64,000 nt of DNA from Compostibacter hankyongensis (lineage in GTDB: Bacteria > Bacteroidota > Bacteroidia > Chitinophagales > Chitinophagaceae): positions 62,001-126,000 of the forward strand of contig NZ_BAABFN010000021.1 of assembly GCF_039541075.1 (NCBI RefSeq), in the 5' to 3' direction. Made by a program: the position numbers and the translations under genes. The number at the start of each line of letters is the position of its first letter. Position 1 is the stretch's first letter. Below, one piece after another: positions 46,301 to 54,453 of the stretch. The notes below the pieces were generated by a model. It did not search any database. It saw only the letters and a program-made list of their open reading frames with translations, and was not told the DNA's origin.

Positions 46301-48052
46301 CGAAGAAATATCCGTGCAAGCAATTCGCAACAGGAATAGAATTCGTTTCAATATTGCAAAATCATTTTCGATGATTTCATTCTCAAAGAGGTTGAAAAAC
46401 GTCCCTGAATAATCAGACAGTAAAACCGATATTAAAATCTCATCTTTCCAAAACTGAGAAATTTCATCATTTTTAAATGCTCCTTGAATAAAAGACTCTA
46501 TATCACCACTACCGTTAGCCAAGTGTTCTGATACCCATAACCTAAAAGCTCTCCGTATAGGAAGCGAATCACCTAATTCCTCAAAAAATTGCTTTGTGTT
46601 TGAGTAATTAGAAAAACAACGGGATACTATTTTAGCTAAAGCCCATTCTTCGTATATGTCATGTGTAATAAAGTATCCACTATGGACTTCCTCATATCCC
46701 AATATCTCATCTTGCTTTAACTGAAATAACGCTGACTGTGGTAAATTTTCAGAATTTATATAGAATCTGCCTGTATCGCATCTTTGCTTCGCAATACTAA
46801 TAATACACCGTTCTCTTTCGAGATGCAAATTATCTTTTTGAACAATATTATTCTGTATTCGTTTTTTCCACAGCAAATCAATAAAGCCATTAAAACTACC
46901 TTGTTTATCAATATTGGTATATTGCTGAATATATTCATTTAGGTAGAACAGATTTGTTAGCCTTTCTGAAAACTTCTGATTCTCGGGCAATGAAAATTCA
47001 AATTTTTCGGATAGAGCCGTTAGTTCTTCATTACTAATCAGAGAAATATCATTGACCTCAAACGACAACTGGTAATTCTCTCTGATATGGAAAGTCAAAT
47101 CATTGAGATATGCATAGCGTGTTGTAAATATGATGCTCCAATCATTAGCTTTTAATTGTTCAATTAAATTTCTAAGAATATCATTATTCGTTATCTCTGC
47201 CAGCTTTTCTGCTGAATCGATTACAAATATTTTGATGGGTTCATCTTTGTAAACTTCAAGAAACTCATTCAATTTGAACTGATTGTCAAATCGAAATATA
47301 TCGTTAATATGTGCAACATTCAATTCGTTTGCTTTAAAAATGCAAATTGGAATTTTGTTGCTATTCAAAGCATAAAACTCCTTTAATATTGCAGTCTTAC
47401 CACAGCCTCCCTCTCCCGAAATGATTATGTTCTTCTTATTTTGACAAGCATCTGTAATACTTGCTATTAGCAAATTTCGGTCAATTTTAATCTGCTTGTC
47501 ACCAAAAGGTATTTCGGTCTGTATTGCCTTTAAAATATTCAGGTTGTGTTTGCTAACTTCATCAAGTAAGTCTACACCACTTGGTTCAAGACTGAAAAAG
47601 ATGTCGTGCAAGTATTTATTTTCAGGCAAAGCTAATTGTAACTCAAAGTGACTCTGAACTCTCCATTGGATATTAACACCAACCGATTTAGCGGATTTTT
47701 CGATTTCTTCCTGATATTGAGGTTTTTTCTTATCTTTCTTTGAGCTTTCTGACAGCTCTTGGTTAACATAAAGTAGTAGTTCGTTTAGTTGACTATTCTT
47801 TGATTTCGCTTTTTTTATTGAATCAATAATATCTTCTTTGTTCTCGGAGATTGAAGTTGTATAATATTTAGCTTGAAAACCATAAAATGCTCCCTCTTTT
47901 TCAACTGGCTCTGTTTCAATTCCTGTTTGGTTTTTATAGCGAAACAATCCAATTCTATTGCCAAATTCAACGCAGAAAAGTAAGTAGGACAATTGCTCAA
48001 ATGCCCATGTTTCCCTGTTATCATATTTTAAATTAAAAACTTTCCAATTCAT
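43358..48052 (-). CDS. Avs4-like antiphage STAND NTPase with N-terminal PD-(D/E)XK nuclease
   Basis: The 1,564-residue protein combines three parts. The N-terminus (about 1-165) is a Mrr/Cap4-like nuclease domain: LLFCVEFG, FRYKNQTGIETEP with E46/E48, and GFQAKYY with Q60-A-K62. A STAND-type ATPase follows, with Walker A G213-E-G-G-C-G-K-T220 and Walker B IFVIDSAEKL (D279), then a sensor-like FTTRY. The remaining 1,100 residues are helical and repeat-like, with no motif I know, as in sensor arms. Domain order, length and the FRYKNQTGIETEP segment match AVAST type 4 as I recall it; such proteins recognise a conserved phage protein and then cut DNA. It is single-gene cargo between the integrase and rteC. 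Confidence 0.72.
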   Translation of the reverse strand: MNWKVFNLKYDNRETWAFEQLSYLLFCVEFGNRIGLFRYKNQTGIETEPVEKEGAFYGFQAKYYTTSISENKEDIIDSIKKAKSKNSQLNELLLYVNQELSESSKKDKKKPQYQEEIEKSAKSVGVNIQWRVQSHFELQLALPENKYLHDIFFSLEPSGVDLLDEVSKHNLNILKAIQTEIPFGDKQIKIDRNLLIASITDACQNKKNIIISGEGGCGKTAILKEFYALNSNKIPICIFKANELNVAHINDIFRFDNQFKLNEFLEVYKDEPIKIFVIDSAEKLAEITNNDILRNLIEQLKANDWSIIFTTRYAYLNDLTFHIRENYQLSFEVNDISLISNEELTALSEKFEFSLPENQKFSERLTNLFYLNEYIQQYTNIDKQGSFNGFIDLLWKKRIQNNIVQKDNLHLERERCIISIAKQRCDTGRFYINSENLPQSALFQLKQDEILGYEEVHSGYFITHDIYEEWALAKIVSRCFSNYSNTKQFFEELGDSLPIRRAFRLWVSEHLANGSGDIESFIQGAFKNDEISQFWKDEILISVLLSDYSGTFFNLFENEIIENDFAILKRILFLLRIACTDISSFESIDVIDPKGKGWEEVISLVYKYKSVFFDSNLNLVLPVLTDWCKSIKTGKTTRYSGLLALSIIQKTETEDSFYMHKDAEEKILKVVFNSASEIQTELKNIFNKVIENKWTNHRKPYHGLCTKILEKPYIAIDLIKSLPLEVIQLCDLFWQKPARKSNDWSYDRDSMESKYGLVDEFKFNYFPASANQTPIKWLLQVAFYPTLDFIINFTNRAVQAYSQSDYGKEDVEEITLYIDEIEVTQYLSWSLWGMYRGNGSPVVPYLLQSIHMALEKTLLEYAPATKPEIFEHVLLKILRDSKSASLTSIVCSVILANRDKLYNVALVLFKTIELFHIDTVRSTSEFHAQSTYGIGYGMDKLKDALYTDERLKTCKDEHRASNLESLFLNYQFFGVNGFTEEQNTEFIEKLHDIIDRHKSNDLSKKSSEILLLRMDRRNLTPKISEAEGNKFLVEFSPKVFPDELKNVSEQARSEFDDFFKYSALKTWSDFLIGRESQGKIAKHDEYDSNPIIALSETRQLVEEIKSGDTARGRDHSIPPFTCSKMLIEYKDKLQKEDIDFCKEIITSTLSRLFSDEYEYQISDGVEASFHAIPILINEYPEDVENIVSMMVLSLFDETAIGAYKRICDYVIESIHKSKLWEQNQKVAQSILFGYIKLKPIYKKIIDEKRKERRYWRRIPKTSILEELDKITPEFTFGENSFDLKDIESLDIHGLEIVYQLIPSDTKDDIHLDIFMQTLPIMASRLLIDRRVYEEEFGDDHDIFKVRLEIFKRFSNFILQREVSEIDKYLTPFLDYLSPTEETSLFIGEIITAEDSLMNREQFWHIWNKLFPKIKELSDYPRSPYLKQIIINYLLAWQFWKDRIEEWHSLSRENLSLYVNASKEMGHIPAVLYSITRVLNSVGSNFKNEGIDWVYTIVSNNKLLQLGDLESNTLYYLEMYLRKFVFNNRQEIKKEIRLKNKVIPILDFMIERGSVHAYLLRESIL

Positions 48053-48279
48053 ATCTTACGCTATTTTCAATCCATAATAGGTATGTTAAATACTTTGTGA
48101 CAATTTACGAATTTTAAGCGTGATAAATATTTACAAAGTAACACAGTGAGTTGTAGTAGGTATCTTTTGTGTTCTTGACAATAAATCTTCCCTGACTTCG
48201 TCCTGTCTCATGAAAAAGGCTCGGTACTAATCGTAAAATTTGCCAAGGCATATTGGCTTCATTTTAAACCATTGGTATT

Positions 48280-49128
48280 ATGAGACACCTATTACACAAA
48301 ATAGTCTCCGATATACAGAAACAGGAACATAAATTGTCGGCAGAGGCTTCGAGTTTTATGGACGAAGCTTACGGGATGACAATCTATCTGAAATCACTTC
48401 TTGGAGACATCAAAGAAGATATAATAAGTGAGGGCTTCAAAACATTAGAAGACGAAATCCTTTTCTTTAAGCAGATAAAGCCGACCGTTCTTGGCAAACT
48501 CATCTATTACAACAAAGTATTCAGAATAGAAACTGCCTGCCCTGCAAGCAACGGGAATATCTATGAAAATTATTTCGCCATGCACCTGCGAGAACTCAAA
48601 AAAGAATATATGGAGCATGTATGTAATTCAGACTTCTACCGTTATTACCGTTCCGGCAGAACTGACCGGGACGAACAGTATTTTACACTTGGCAAAATCA
48701 ACTGCTATGACGGGCTGAACAGCTTTGTATTTGAAATCGACCCCAAGTTTTCGACCTACTTTGATTACAAGATGGCGAAAATCATCGCCAACGAATTAAT
48801 CTATAATTATCTGACGACAAAGCTAAGCCCCGAACAAAATCCCGATGTACTGCTACAACACGAGGAAACAAAAGATTTCTTTTGGACACAGACAAAAAAT
48901 GCCCTTATCGAATTGATTTATGCACTCTATGCGTGCGATGCCATTTCGCACGGAAAAATAGGCATCCGCAAAATCAGCATGGTATTCCAAATCCTGTTCC
49001 GTATTTCGCTCAACGATATACATAACAGCTTCCACCGAATGAAGACCCGTGCAGGCTCACGGACGTTGTTTTTAGACCAACTCAAATACAGCTTAGAGGA
49101 ATATATGGACAGGGAAGACAACCTATAA
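48280..49128 (+). CDS. rteC: RteC-family ICE regulator, copy 1
   Basis: RteC-like proteins control excision and transfer genes in Bacteroidota conjugative elements. The 282-residue protein matches the family over its full length: an N-terminal helical part, EILFFKQIKPTVLGKLIYYNKVFRIE (about 63-88), the FYRYYRSGRTDRDEQYF region, and C-terminal helices with a winged-helix-like end. It is cotranscribed with the helix-turn-helix gene downstream only if a 264-base gap is read through. It diverges from the avs-like gene. Confidence 0.9.
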   Translation: MRHLLHKIVSDIQKQEHKLSAEASSFMDEAYGMTIYLKSLLGDIKEDIISEGFKTLEDEILFFKQIKPTVLGKLIYYNKVFRIETACPASNGNIYENYFAMHLRELKKEYMEHVCNSDFYRYYRSGRTDRDEQYFTLGKINCYDGLNSFVFEIDPKFSTYFDYKMAKIIANELIYNYLTTKLSPEQNPDVLLQHEETKDFFWTQTKNALIELIYALYACDAISHGKIGIRKISMVFQILFRISLNDIHNSFHRMKTRAGSRTLFLDQLKYSLEEYMDREDNL

Positions 49129-49392
49129 TTTTTGTCTTCTCTTTCCATCAAAAAGGACAGCATCAATCGGTGCTGTCCTTTTTTTGCCCGTTTGCCTATA
49201 TGTGTCTATCGGCAAATCCATTGATTTGGATGCCGACCGATTGACCAAAAGTGCGAAAATCCCACAAAAACAGCACTTTACATGAATTGTAAAAAAAAAG
49301 AAAAAAGTGCCTTTTTGATAGACACGTATCGGAAGACAGCCTGCGCCAATCGCTCCAATTTTGTGGTGTTAGAAATCATTAAAAGTATTGTT

Positions 49393-49701
49393 ATGAACAT
49401 CGACAGAATGGAATTTATCGCATGGATGGAACGTATAATGGAGCGTTTCGATATTTTGAAAGAGTACGTCCTAAACATCAAGAAAGAACGGCACAGCATA
49501 GACGGCGAGGAATTACTGGACAACCAAGACCTGCTCCTCATGCTGAAAATCAGCCACCGCTCCCTGCAACGATACCGCTCCACGGGCAAGCTACCGTATT
49601 ACACCATCAGCGGAAAGCTGTACTACAAACTATCGGATGTACACCAGTTCATCAGGGAAAGTTTCAAAGCCCCTATACGGCGTACAAAAGAAAACCGATG
49701 A
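49393..49701 (+). CDS. Helix-turn-helix DNA-binding protein (excisionase-like)
   Basis: The 102-residue protein (start at MNIDRMEFIAWM, 49393; an upstream frame is AT-rich and lacks a good start) has a winged helix-turn-helix of the MerR/excisionase type: DNQDLLLMLKISHRSLQRYRS, then GKLPYYTISGKLYYKLSDV. Such proteins follow rteC in many Bacteroidota ICEs and act in excision or its regulation. It ends in ATGA, overlapping the small frame at 49698. Confidence 0.85.
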   Translation: MNIDRMEFIAWMERIMERFDILKEYVLNIKKERHSIDGEELLDNQDLLLMLKISHRSLQRYRSTGKLPYYTISGKLYYKLSDVHQFIRESFKAPIRRTKENR

Positions 49702-49769
49702 CAAACCCTACCACGAAAAGACGGGTACGGCTATGCCGTACCTGCTTCGCCTACTTTCGGACAATGTAA
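49698..49769 (+). CDS. Very small ORF overlapping the helix-turn-helix stop
   Basis: ATG overlaps the previous TGA (ATGA). The 23-residue product is basic (MTNPTTKRRVRL, CRTCF) and contains a Cys-x-x-Cys. Bases 49725-49743 also form an 8-bp perfect hairpin (GGTACGGC/GCCGTACC, three-base loop). It could be coupled translation of a tiny protein, or just a gap before the next gene that carries the hairpin. I consider coding uncertain. Confidence 0.3.
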   Translation: MTNPTTKRRVRLCRTCFAYFRTM

Positions 49770-49788
49770 ACTTTAAAAAATCAATATC

Positions 49789-51231
49789 ATGAGCGAACAG
49801 ACAAATGAAAATCCACAGCAATATCCCGAACAGCTTTCGGATGTGCTGTTGGTGATGGACAAGGAAAAAAAGAAAATCCAAGCTGTTACGGGGGTTGACG
49901 AAAACGGCAATCTGAAAACCGTTGATGCCACCAAGAAAAACCAAAACCAATTTATGCGGGTGGACAGAGCCGGAGATGTGTTTACAAATTTCTTCTCCAA
50001 CTTTTGGCGGCAGCTTAAAGACCCGACCCATTTCTCGTTCTTCAAAGTACCTGCAAAGGAAGCGGTCGAAACCGCCAAAGAAATGCAGAAACAGGTCGAT
50101 GCCCCCACCACAGAGGGCGAGGCTGTCATGGCAAAGCATGAGGTCAAAGAGCCAAAGGAGCAACAACAGGAAACCAAAAAGGATGTGGAAGCACCACAGG
50201 CGACACCGGAAGCACAGCAATCACAGGAAAAAAACGAATACCGCTATAAGGCGGAAGATGTGGACTGGAATTATTTAGCGCAATTTGGGATAAACAAAGA
50301 GAGGCTTGAAAAAGACGGGCAATTGGATTTGCTGTTAAAGGGCTATAAGACCAATAAGGTATATCCCACAAGTGTCAATTTCGGTGCGGTTATTATGCGC
50401 TCGGATGCAAGGCTCGGTTTCCAAGACGGTGAAGACGGAAAACCTGTACTTATGATGTACGGTGTACGCCACGAACCCAACTTTAAAGCCCCTTTCTTTG
50501 GTCACGAGTTTACCAAAGAGGACAGGGAAAACCTGCTCAAAACCGGAAACATGGGGCGTGTGGTGGAACTGACCAACCGGAAAACGGGTGAAAAGATACC
50601 GTCCATTATCAGTATCGACCACCTAACGAACGAGGTTATCGCATTCCGGCAGGACAGGATAAAAGTACCCGATGAGATTAAGGGCGTAAAGCTGACCGAA
50701 GACCAAAAACGGGATTTGAAAGATGGGAAAGCCATTTATTTAGAGGGATTGGATTTTAAGAACAGTACGAACAAAAATGCCCATGTGCAGTTCAACGCCG
50801 ACAAAAAATATACAGAGTTTCTTTTTGGTGATAAAGCCCCCAAACAGACACAGGAAAACGACCCGAAAATGTTCCGCAACAAAGTGTTCTCCGATGAACA
50901 ATACAAGCAACTCACCGAGGGCAAGACGATTTACGTTTCGGATTTCAAGGATGGAAAAGGAAACCCGTATAAAGGATATGTCACGCTTAACAAAGAGACG
51001 GGAAATTATGATTTCAGCTTTAAAAACCCCAATGCGCTGAAAAATAAGGCACAGCCTACCGAGGCGCACAAAACACAGGTTGCCGTAAACTCCAACGGGA
51101 AAACCAACGAGGCTACCAAGCACATCAACGAGCCTCTGAAACCGGAGCAACAAACGCCGAAAAACATAAGGCAACAGCAACGGCAGAATGACCCCAACCG
51201 TCCGGCTAAATCCAGAGGGGTAAGAAGATAA
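49789..51231 (+). CDS. DUF4099/DUF3945 ICE protein
   Basis: The 480-residue protein is a conserved gene of Bacteroidota conjugative elements, upstream of topoisomerase III. It has an N-terminal segment (VLLVMDKEKKKIQAVTGVDENG), a low-complexity Gln/Lys-rich linker (about 100-150), a DUF4099-like domain from about 160 (VDWNYLAQFGINKERLEKDG) and DUF3945-like repeats (LTEDQKRDLKDGKAIYLEGL and FSDEQYKQLTEGKTIYVSDF). The two repeats are copies of the same LTxxQxxxLxxGKxIYLxxL pattern. The C-terminus is basic. The function is unknown; a role in DNA processing beside topB is an inference from position. Confidence 0.85.
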   Translation: MSEQTNENPQQYPEQLSDVLLVMDKEKKKIQAVTGVDENGNLKTVDATKKNQNQFMRVDRAGDVFTNFFSNFWRQLKDPTHFSFFKVPAKEAVETAKEMQKQVDAPTTEGEAVMAKHEVKEPKEQQQETKKDVEAPQATPEAQQSQEKNEYRYKAEDVDWNYLAQFGINKERLEKDGQLDLLLKGYKTNKVYPTSVNFGAVIMRSDARLGFQDGEDGKPVLMMYGVRHEPNFKAPFFGHEFTKEDRENLLKTGNMGRVVELTNRKTGEKIPSIISIDHLTNEVIAFRQDRIKVPDEIKGVKLTEDQKRDLKDGKAIYLEGLDFKNSTNKNAHVQFNADKKYTEFLFGDKAPKQTQENDPKMFRNKVFSDEQYKQLTEGKTIYVSDFKDGKGNPYKGYVTLNKETGNYDFSFKNPNALKNKAQPTEAHKTQVAVNSNGKTNEATKHINEPLKPEQQTPKNIRQQQRQNDPNRPAKSRGVRR

Positions 51232-51332
51232 CACCATCAAAAAACATTTTTCTTTGGAAATCCCCTTTCACAGAATACGAAGGGGTTTCTCAAAGAGAAA
51301 TGTTCACCACATCCATTAAAAAAGATAGCATT

Positions 51333-53417
51333 ATGAAAGCAATCATTGCAGAAAAGCCAAGTGTGGCGAGGGAAATAGCTACCCTATTGGGAGCGACCGA
51401 AAAACGGGATGGCTACCTCACAGGGAACGGCTACGAAGTTACGTGGGCATTGGGTCATTTGGTCGGACTGGCAATGCCCGAAGATTACGGGGTATCGGGC
51501 TTCCAAAGGGAAGCCCTGCCCATATTGCCCGACCCTTTTATACTTACGGTACGCAAGGTAAAAAAGGACAAAAGTTATGTTCCCGATAACGGAGCGTTAA
51601 AACAGTTGAAGATTATCGAACAGGTCATCGGTAGATGCGATAGTATTATCGTGGCCACCGATGCCGGACGTGAGGGCGAACTCATCTTTAGGTACATCTA
51701 TGAATACCTAAAGTGCCGGAAACCCTTTGAACGCCTATGGATAAGTTCACTCACGGAAAAGGCGATTAAGCAGGGTTTTGACAACCTAAAAGCCGGAAGC
51801 GATTTTGATGGGCTATACAGAGCCGGACAAGGACGGAGCAAAGCCGATTGGCTTGTGGGCATCAATGCCTCGCAGGCGTTGAGCATTTCGGCAGGGCGTG
51901 GCGTTTACTCGCTTGGCAGGATACAAACACCAACGCTTGCCCTTATCTGTAAGCGGTATTTGGAAAACAAAGACTTTGCCGTCAAGAAATACTTTCAAAT
52001 CCAGTTGGAACACCGTAAAGAATTTGTGGACTTTAAGAGCCTTTCTAAGACCAAATGGGATGACAGGAAACTTGCTGACGATACGCTGAAATCCATTCAG
52101 CGTAACGGAACAGCGACCGTTACGGCAGTGGACACCAAAACAGTTACGGAGCAACCGCCTTTACTGTTCGACCTTACGGGGTTGCAGAAAGAAGCCAATA
52201 AAAGAGCATCCTATACTGCCGAGGAAACATTGAACATTGCCCAAAGCCTGTATGAAAAGAAGTTTATCACCTATCCCCGTACAGGAAGCAAGTACATCCC
52301 CGAAGATATGTGGTCGGAAATCCCTGCACTGGTAAGGAATTTGGAAGCCCGTGCTTCCTGCAAAAAAGCGGTCGGAAAAGTGAAATGGGGGCGTTTCAAC
52401 AAACGCATCGTGAATGACGTAAAGGTTACAGACCACCACGGTCTGCTGATTACCGAAAAAATCCCGTCCGAATTAACAGCACACGAAAATGTTATCTATG
52501 ATATGATTGCGCACCGCCTATTGGAAGCCCTTTCGCCTGCCTGTACCAAAGAAATGACCGACATCGGATTGCAGGCTCTGCATTATGACTTCACATTGAA
52601 AGGGTGTAAAATCCTCGAAGCCGGCTGGCGTGGCATCAAAGAAAAATTTACCGATGAGGACAGCGAGCCTGTGCAGGAACTGCCGGAATTAAAGGTCGGC
52701 GATGAGCTGAAAATCAAAGAGGCATCCGTAATGGAAAAGAAAACCAAACCGCCTGTGCTTTACACCGAGGCAGGTCTGTTGTCCGTAATGGAAAATGCCG
52801 GAAAAGAGATTGACAACGAGGACGAACGGAAAGCTCTAAAAGACATCGGTATCGGTACACCTGCTACAAGAGCCTCCATAATCGAAACACTTTTTAAAAG
52901 GGATTACATTAGGCGTGAAAAGAAATCCCTAATTCCTACCCATAAGGGATTGCAGGTTTACGGGGCAGTAAAGGACAAAAAGATTGCCGATGTAGCCATG
53001 ACCGCCGAATGGGAAATGGCATTGCAGAAAATCGAAAACAACGAAGCGGATGCAGGTGCTTTTCAGCGTGAAATGGAAATCTATGCCACTTCCATTACAC
53101 GGGAACTTTTGGACACGGGCATTGCCCATGAAAAGCAACCCGAACTGACCTGCCCCAAATGCAAGACCCGTCAGCTATTGGTTTGGAACAAGGTTGTAAA
53201 ATGCCCCGATGAGGCTTGCAACTGGCTTCAATTCCGTACCGTGTGCGGAGTGCCGTTGAGCGTTGCCGATATAGAAAGCCTTGTGACCAAAGGAAAGACC
53301 AACCTTATCAAAGGCATGAAAAGCAATTCGGGCAATAAATTCAATGCCTATATCGTCATGAACAATAAAGCCGAAACCTCCTTTAAGTTCGAGAACAGGA
53401 AACCAAAAAGGAAATAA
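51333..53417 (+). CDS. topB: DNA topoisomerase III (TopB), ICE-encoded
   Basis: A type IA topoisomerase of 694 residues; I use the start MKAIIAEKPSVAR at 51333, as the upstream Met adds 11 unrelated residues. The Toprim domain has E7-K-P-S and D110-A-G-R-E114. The active-site Tyr314 is in FITYPRTGSKYIP. The C-terminal part holds a four-cysteine zinc ribbon (CPKC...CPDEAC). In CTnDOT-type elements a related gene (exc) is needed for excision or transfer. It lies 102 bases after the DUF3945 gene, in the same direction. Confidence 0.94.
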   Translation: MKAIIAEKPSVAREIATLLGATEKRDGYLTGNGYEVTWALGHLVGLAMPEDYGVSGFQREALPILPDPFILTVRKVKKDKSYVPDNGALKQLKIIEQVIGRCDSIIVATDAGREGELIFRYIYEYLKCRKPFERLWISSLTEKAIKQGFDNLKAGSDFDGLYRAGQGRSKADWLVGINASQALSISAGRGVYSLGRIQTPTLALICKRYLENKDFAVKKYFQIQLEHRKEFVDFKSLSKTKWDDRKLADDTLKSIQRNGTATVTAVDTKTVTEQPPLLFDLTGLQKEANKRASYTAEETLNIAQSLYEKKFITYPRTGSKYIPEDMWSEIPALVRNLEARASCKKAVGKVKWGRFNKRIVNDVKVTDHHGLLITEKIPSELTAHENVIYDMIAHRLLEALSPACTKEMTDIGLQALHYDFTLKGCKILEAGWRGIKEKFTDEDSEPVQELPELKVGDELKIKEASVMEKKTKPPVLYTEAGLLSVMENAGKEIDNEDERKALKDIGIGTPATRASIIETLFKRDYIRREKKSLIPTHKGLQVYGAVKDKKIADVAMTAEWEMALQKIENNEADAGAFQREMEIYATSITRELLDTGIAHEKQPELTCPKCKTRQLLVWNKVVKCPDEACNWLQFRTVCGVPLSVADIESLVTKGKTNLIKGMKSNSGNKFNAYIVMNNKAETSFKFENRKPKRK

Positions 53418-53466
53418 ATGTTTTGTTTTTTGGACGGCATACAGCGTGAGGGATAGAAGCGACATC

Positions 53467-53562
53467 CTTTTGCGGTCCTCGCAGATCCGCAAAAGATATA
53501 GCGGATAGCCCGACCCGTCTGCATTTTTTCGATAGCCTGGGCATGGGGATAAAATGCAGACG
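53467..53562. other. Two adjacent perfect hairpins between topB and rteC
   Basis: CTTTTGCGG (53467-53475) pairs with CCGCAAAAG (53487-53495). CGTCTGCATTTT (53516-53527) pairs with AAAATGCAGACG (53551-53562), a 12-bp perfect stem. They lie between the convergent topB and rteC genes. I recall similar sequences (GAGGGATAGAAGCGACATCC and AGCCCGACC) in other Bacteroidota non-coding regions. They could be a bidirectional terminator, a repeat of REP type, or a transfer-related site. Confidence 0.55.
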
Positions 53563-53578
53563 GTGGCACGCCCAAAGC

Positions 53579-54409
53579 CTACTTTTCATCCTGCTCGTCC
53601 ATTCTCCGTATAAGTTCCTCCCGAAGCGCATCAAGGAATTTAGTACGGTTCATCTTCCGGTTTCTCAGCTCCAAATAGGTCTGATAGAAATTGCCCAAGT
53701 CAATGCCAAAGGCACTTTCAAAATATTGGGCTACTTCCCTTATATCATTGTTCCCGTTGTCAAACACGTTTTGATAATGCAGGGCATAAATCAGTTCTAT
53801 CAACGCCACTTTGCTACCTGTCCATTTCAGCTTCTTTTGGGCTTTCGATTTATTTTTTTTGAATTTGTGATACAACTGGTCTTCGATGTAGACCTGTATC
53901 AAATCGTTGGCTATTATCTTGGCGACCTTGTAGTCGTGAGAGGTTGAAAAGGACTGGTCGGACTGGAAATAATAGGTATCCAACCACAGCTTTATATCAT
54001 GCCTGCCACGAACAAAAAAACTTTCGTCAAGGAACGAATTATTGCTACGGTAATACTTATAAAAATCGAGGTTGTTGTCAAAGAACCTCTTTAGCTTTTT
54101 CAGTTCTTTGTTGAGGTATTTCCTTATGGGCTTTGCTCCATAGGGCTTTTTTGTCTCGATTTTGTAAATGGCGTTATAGTAAATAAGTTTCGCTACAATG
54201 GCAGGTTTCTGATATTTGAAAAACTGGATTTCTTCAGCAACGTTTTTAAAACCTCGTTTTGCCACGGTTTCTTTTAACTCGGACAGACATTCTACAATTA
54301 GACATATTATAACCTCTATCTGCTGTATGGAACAATCGGTCTGATATTCCACTCCACTAATAGCAATTTCAAGTCTATTTAATATTTCATGACAATATTT
54401 ATCCATCAT
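53579..54409 (-). CDS. rteC: RteC-family regulator, copy 2
   Basis: The 276-residue protein is RteC-like (IQFFKYQKPAIVAKLIYYNAIYKIE, FYKYYRSNNSFLDESFF, HDYKVAKIIANDLIQVY). From about residue 50 to the end it is over 95% identical in protein to the copy at 56,034, while the first 50 residues differ clearly (N-terminus MMDKYCHEILNRLE versus MDNFYNGIISKLE). The two are more distant from the copy at 48,280. It ends in TAG and is convergent with topB. Confidence 0.9.
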   Translation of the reverse strand: MMDKYCHEILNRLEIAISGVEYQTDCSIQQIEVIICLIVECLSELKETVAKRGFKNVAEEIQFFKYQKPAIVAKLIYYNAIYKIETKKPYGAKPIRKYLNKELKKLKRFFDNNLDFYKYYRSNNSFLDESFFVRGRHDIKLWLDTYYFQSDQSFSTSHDYKVAKIIANDLIQVYIEDQLYHKFKKNKSKAQKKLKWTGSKVALIELIYALHYQNVFDNGNNDIREVAQYFESAFGIDLGNFYQTYLELRNRKMNRTKFLDALREELIRRMDEQDEK

Positions 54410-54453
54410 AATAAATTCAAGTTTTGATATTCATAAAAATTAGGATAAATGCT

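Noticed and set aside
43358..48052. Two-gene defence island with the methylase at 40,751
   Set aside because: The integrase and repeats X and Y lie between them, and the methylase lacks its catalytic motif; no sign of one operon.
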